A DNA stretch of 64,000 bases from positions 124,001-188,000 of the forward strand of contig JALHLR010000001.1 in NCBI GenBank assembly GCA_022844475.1, written 5' to 3'. This stretch comes from Hyphomonadaceae bacterium. GTDB lineage: Bacteria > Pseudomonadota > Alphaproteobacteria > Caulobacterales > Hyphomonadaceae. Below, in pieces: positions 62,101 to 64,000 of the stretch (positions are counted from its first letter, which is position 1; each line of letters starts with the position of its first letter). Below the pieces are notes generated by a model, which saw nothing but the letters and a program-made list of their open reading frames with translations, did no database searches and had not been told where the DNA came from. A program made the position numbers and the translations under genes.

Positions 62101-64000
62101 CGCGCTCGAAGTCAGGGCGGTTAGCTGCGTCGTGCTGAGCCTGGAGACCTGATCGGCGGTCAGTCCGCCAAGTTGCGTCGATGTCAGCGCCACCAACTGG
62201 CTGGCGGCGAAGGCGCTGATCTGGGTGTCCGCAAGAAGGCCAACCCCGGTTGCCGAGAAACCGCGCACCTGTGCTGTCGTGAGTGCTCCAATCTGTGTCG
62301 CTGACAGGGCGGCGAGCTGGGTCTCAGCAAGGCCGCCAATCTGACCCGCCGAGAATGCCGCCAGCTGCGTGCTGGACAGGTCGCGGATGTCGTGTGCTTC
62401 GAGACCTGAGACCGAAGCCGCGTTCAGTCCGGCAATCTGCGTAGCGCCAAGCGCCGCGACCTGGGTGTCCGCAAGCGCTGTGATCTGATCGGCGGAAAGT
62501 GCGCGCAACTGCGCGGCAGACAGGACGGCCAGCTGTGTTGTCGCGATGGCGGCGAGTTGGTCAGTATCGAGCGCGGACAGGCTTGATGCGGCAAGCGCCT
62601 TTACCTGAGTCGTCGAAAGTCCACTGAGCCGATCGGGCGCCAGCGCGGCCAGCTGCGCCGGCGATAGCGCGCTGACCTGCGTCGTCGCCAGCCCTGACAG
62701 CTGGTCCGCAGAAAGCGCCGCCATCTGCCCGGATGTCAGGGCAGGCACCTGTGTGGCGACAAGCATGGCGAGTTGTGAGGTGGTAAGCGCTGCGATCTGC
62801 GCCTCGCTGAACGCGCTGAGCTGCGTCGCAGTGAACGAACCGATCTGTGTCGTCCGCAGCAGCGCGACCTGCGTTGTGGTGAGCCCCGTGATTTCCTCCA
62901 CGGGAATGGCGCGTATCTGCGTCCCCGTAAGCGCGCCCAGTTGCGTTGAAGACAGTGCGTCGAACTGTGCGCCAGTAAGCCCGCCCACGGATATCCCACG
63001 GATCTGCGCCGTCGTAAGCGCGGCCATCCGGTCGGTGCTGAGTTCTGAAAGCTGGGTCGTGGTCAGCGCCCCCAGTGTCGCCGCCGTCATCGCGCCCCAC
63101 TGGGTCAGCGACAGCGCCTCGATCTGGCTCGCGGAAAGCCGCTGAACCTGAGCGCTGCTGAAGGCTGCCACCTGGTTGGTACTCAGCGACAGCAGCTGTG
63201 TCGCATCAAGGCTACCGACCAGTGCGGCCGGAAGAAGCTTGATCTGCGTCGTCGACAGTGCCGTCAGCTGGGTCGTGGACAGCCCGGTGGTCTGTGTTGT
63301 GGTCAGCGCGCCGAGTTCCTCGCTCGTAAGCGCTCGTATCTGCGTCACGGTGAACGCAGCGATCTGCGTCTCGGAAAGCTGCCGCACCTGTGATGCGGTC
63401 AGGCCGCCGATCTGGCTGGTCGCGATCGCCGCGATTTGTTCGTCGCCCAGCACCTCCAGTTGCGACAAGGTGAGCCCCGACAGTTGCGCGCCGCTCAGCG
63501 CCGCGACCTGTGTCGTCGACAGTGCGGCTGCTTCCTCGGTTGACAGCGCCGCGATGTGGCTGGCTCCAAGCAGTTTGAACTGCGCAGGCGTCAGCTGCGC
63601 CATCTGCGTCATGTCCAGCGTCGCAAACTGCGTGCTGCTCAGTGAGGCTATCTCGGCCGGGAGCAGCGCGCCGAGCCGGTCTGCGTCAAGGCTGGCGAGC
63701 TGCGTCTCGCTCAAGCCTTTGACCTGCGATGTGGTTAGCGCCGTGAACTGTGTGAGTGACAGCGCTCCCCACTGCGTCGTGGTCAGGCCGCCGATCGCAG
63801 CGGCGCTGAACCCCGTTATCTGCGCAGTCGTCATCGCGCCGATCTGCGTCGCGGAGAAGCCCCTCACTTGCGCCGCGCTCAGGGATGCAAGCTGCGCTAC
63901 GGACAGCGCGCCCGCCTGTTGCGTCGTCAGGCCCTGCAGCTGGGTCGATGACAGGCCCCTGACCTGGACGGTGGTCAGGCCAGCGAACTGCGTGGGTGTC
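59140..64000 (-). CDS. Giant octapeptide-repeat protein, C-terminal part (5' end off window)
   Basis: The minus strand is open from the window edge to a stop at 59140, over 1600 residues. Nearly all of it is a degenerate 8-residue repeat, [AGS]-[LFI]-[ST]-x-x-Q-[IVL]-x, as in ALTTTQIG and GLSTTQVA, about 200 copies. No Cys was seen and few Lys; Gln, Thr, Ser, Ala and Leu dominate. Each S/T-x-x-Q can act as a helix N-cap, with hydrophobic positions 2 and 7 on one face. The C-terminus tapers (PDQINSLTVDQQAAIIRAIS). The N-terminus, and any signal or export domain, is outside. Function unknown; a large secreted or surface fibrous protein is the leading guess. Confidence 0.8.
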   Translation of the reverse strand, partial: TPTQFAGLTTVQVRGLSSTQLQGLTTQQAGALSVAQLASLSAAQVRGFSATQIGAMTTAQITGFSAAAIGGLTTTQWGALSLTQFTALTTSQVKGLSETQLASLDADRLGALLPAEIASLSSTQFATLDMTQMAQLTPAQFKLLGASHIAALSTEEAAALSTTQVAALSGAQLSGLTLSQLEVLGDEQIAAIATSQIGGLTASQVRQLSETQIAAFTVTQIRALTSEELGALTTTQTTGLSTTQLTALSTTQIKLLPAALVGSLDATQLLSLSTNQVAAFSSAQVQRLSASQIEALSLTQWGAMTAATLGALTTTQLSELSTDRMAALTTAQIRGISVGGLTGAQFDALSSTQLGALTGTQIRAIPVEEITGLTTTQVALLRTTQIGSFTATQLSAFSEAQIAALTTSQLAMLVATQVPALTSGQMAALSADQLSGLATTQVSALSPAQLAALAPDRLSGLSTTQVKALAASSLSALDTDQLAAIATTQLAVLSAAQLRALSADQITALADTQVAALGATQIAGLNAASVSGLEAHDIRDLSSTQLAAFSAGQIGGLAETQLAALSATQIGALTTAQVRGFSATGVGLLADTQISAFAASQLVALTSTQLGGLTADQVSRLSTTQLTALTSSAIGGFTSTQVAALGAEALASLTTTQLRGMSPTGISGLSGEQAADLSTSQLVALSVVQVRALDALAVGGLSGEQLAALTSTQIGAISATALEGLDAGAIAGLTRTQVLGLMPAQLGVLGEVQAAAFTTSQLAALTATQVRSLSVTAVGAFGTTQLEALTATQLAAITATQAQGLSGEKLAVLSTAQFAAISSTAISGFGAAQLAELNETQISALSPAQVKGLTATTIGSLSDTQLGALTTSQMAALTLTQLRGFTADQVHALTATQFNRLSAAQVGMFDVSAIQGLELEDIQSLATTRLHGLSATQIGGLVETQLAALSATQVAALSTTQVQGLLSTHVSSLAATQLAVLKPTQIAALSVGAVGGLTTTSISQLGASQLAALTSTQFAALAETQAGALTGTQISSLSGAQLARFSSTAMAALGATAVAAFTTTQMRGLTATQVSGFSTTQIAALTTTQVQALPASAMAGLGSTQVAAISVTQIAAMSALDIASLSTSGVAGLSASQLASLAPTQMAALNGGQAGALSTTALGGLTLTQALSLTTTQLAGFSASQVAHLDANHVSLLNTTQLRAISQDGVSGFTTTNIDSLNATQIQSLTTSQVAALSTTTVRSLDTGEIGALSTSQFASLATTQIGALTSTQIAALSTQQFNALSTTQLGGLMDTQLPSLTTTQVGGLSTTRLAALSTSAMRGLTASQAAALSSTQVAALGAARLAALSATAVGALSPDAMATLTVTQLAASDFAETWASALTATQLDRFGATQIAAMSSTLVSGLSADQVGLLNTSQFAALNASQIGALSSSAIIGFTTTQIDQLTLTQLSGLRATQIGALETTDIGQLGGDDIAALTVTQLAGFVRVQLRSLTETQVSAFSTTQVAAFSGDQVGSLSSTRLGAFSSSQFAALNATHVAALTSSQLSNLPTWIGSFTPAQLSGLTSTQIGGITTTAIGALTVDQIDALTPLQISGFTPDQINSLTVDQQAAIIRAIS

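Noticed and set aside
59140-64000. CRISPR-like or satellite DNA because of 24-bp periodicity.
   Set aside because: Units are not identical, there are no spacers, and the period keeps one open reading frame.
59140-64000. Ice nucleation protein, because of 8-residue periodicity with Thr.
   Set aside because: The ice nucleation repeat has Gly-Tyr-Gly-Ser-Thr elements; here Leu and Gln at fixed positions differ and no Tyr-Gly motif is seen.
1-64000. tRNA or rRNA genes.
   Set aside because: No cloverleaf with a GGTTCGANNCC-type arm and no rRNA-like stretch was recognised; a tRNAscan run would settle it.

Overview
The window looks like a chromosomal segment of a GC-rich alphaproteobacterium close to Caulobacterales, most probably a Hyphomonadaceae-type swimming bacterium. 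The evidence is a CtrA orthologue (phosphoacceptor D51, C-terminal Ala-Ala), a SciP/DUF1153 protein and FlbD lying inside one flagellar cluster, a fliF-fliG-fliH(flbE)-fliN-flbD gene order, GANTC (CcrM-type) sites in the ctrA leader, and FlgK/FlgL/FlgE of alphaproteobacterial type. No rRNA, tRNA, CRISPR array, complete insertion sequence or prophage was seen.

Layout. 1-6 kb: a 5' fragment of a fatty acid desaturase, two lipoprotein hydrolases, DUF2189, DUF1003, DUF4112 and a pyridoxamine-phosphate-oxidase-like protein. 6-9.2 kb: ctrA divergent from fliIJ, then a small unknown protein. 9.8-11.4 kb: a cobalt-type nitrile hydratase cassette (alpha, beta, accessory protein), followed by a YcaQ/AlkZ-like gene. 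13-30 kb: the flagellar block. On the minus strand are an 8-gene operon fliF-fliG-fliH-fliN-flbD-flhA-flhF-flhG, sciP, and fliK-flgD-flgE; on the plus strand is flgK-flgL. The fliK and flgK units diverge from one spacer that holds two back-to-back sigma-54 promoters; the fliF leader carries two CtrA-like boxes.

30-45 kb: metabolic and accessory genes (limonene-epoxide-hydrolase-like, tannase/feruloyl esterase, sorbosone-dehydrogenase-like lipoprotein, FeS-type photolyase-related protein, mnmA, a DUF5675 protein with a C-terminal membrane anchor, enoyl-CoA hydratase, thiolase, RidA, endonuclease V-like). There are two host-attachment-type proteins, one interrupted by an in-frame TGA. 45-50.5 kb: a glycine cleavage operon gcvT-gcvH-paiB-like-gcvPA-gcvPB under a tandem glycine riboswitch. 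51-58.6 kb: a degenerate receiver protein, epoxide hydrolase, panD, a SIMPL protein, a chemoreceptor and an outer-membrane porin-like protein.

59.1 kb to the window edge: the C-terminal 1.6 thousand residues of a giant protein made almost wholly of about 200 copies of an 8-residue repeat, roughly [AGS]-[LFI]-[ST]-x-x-Q-[IVL]-x. Its N-terminus lies outside the window. It is the most unusual object here.

Taken together, the flagellar part reads as a compact regulatory circuit: CtrA (with GANTC timing) to fliF operon/FlbD to sigma-54 hook genes, with SciP as CtrA antagonist. This wiring is inferred from motifs and from Caulobacter knowledge; it was not tested.
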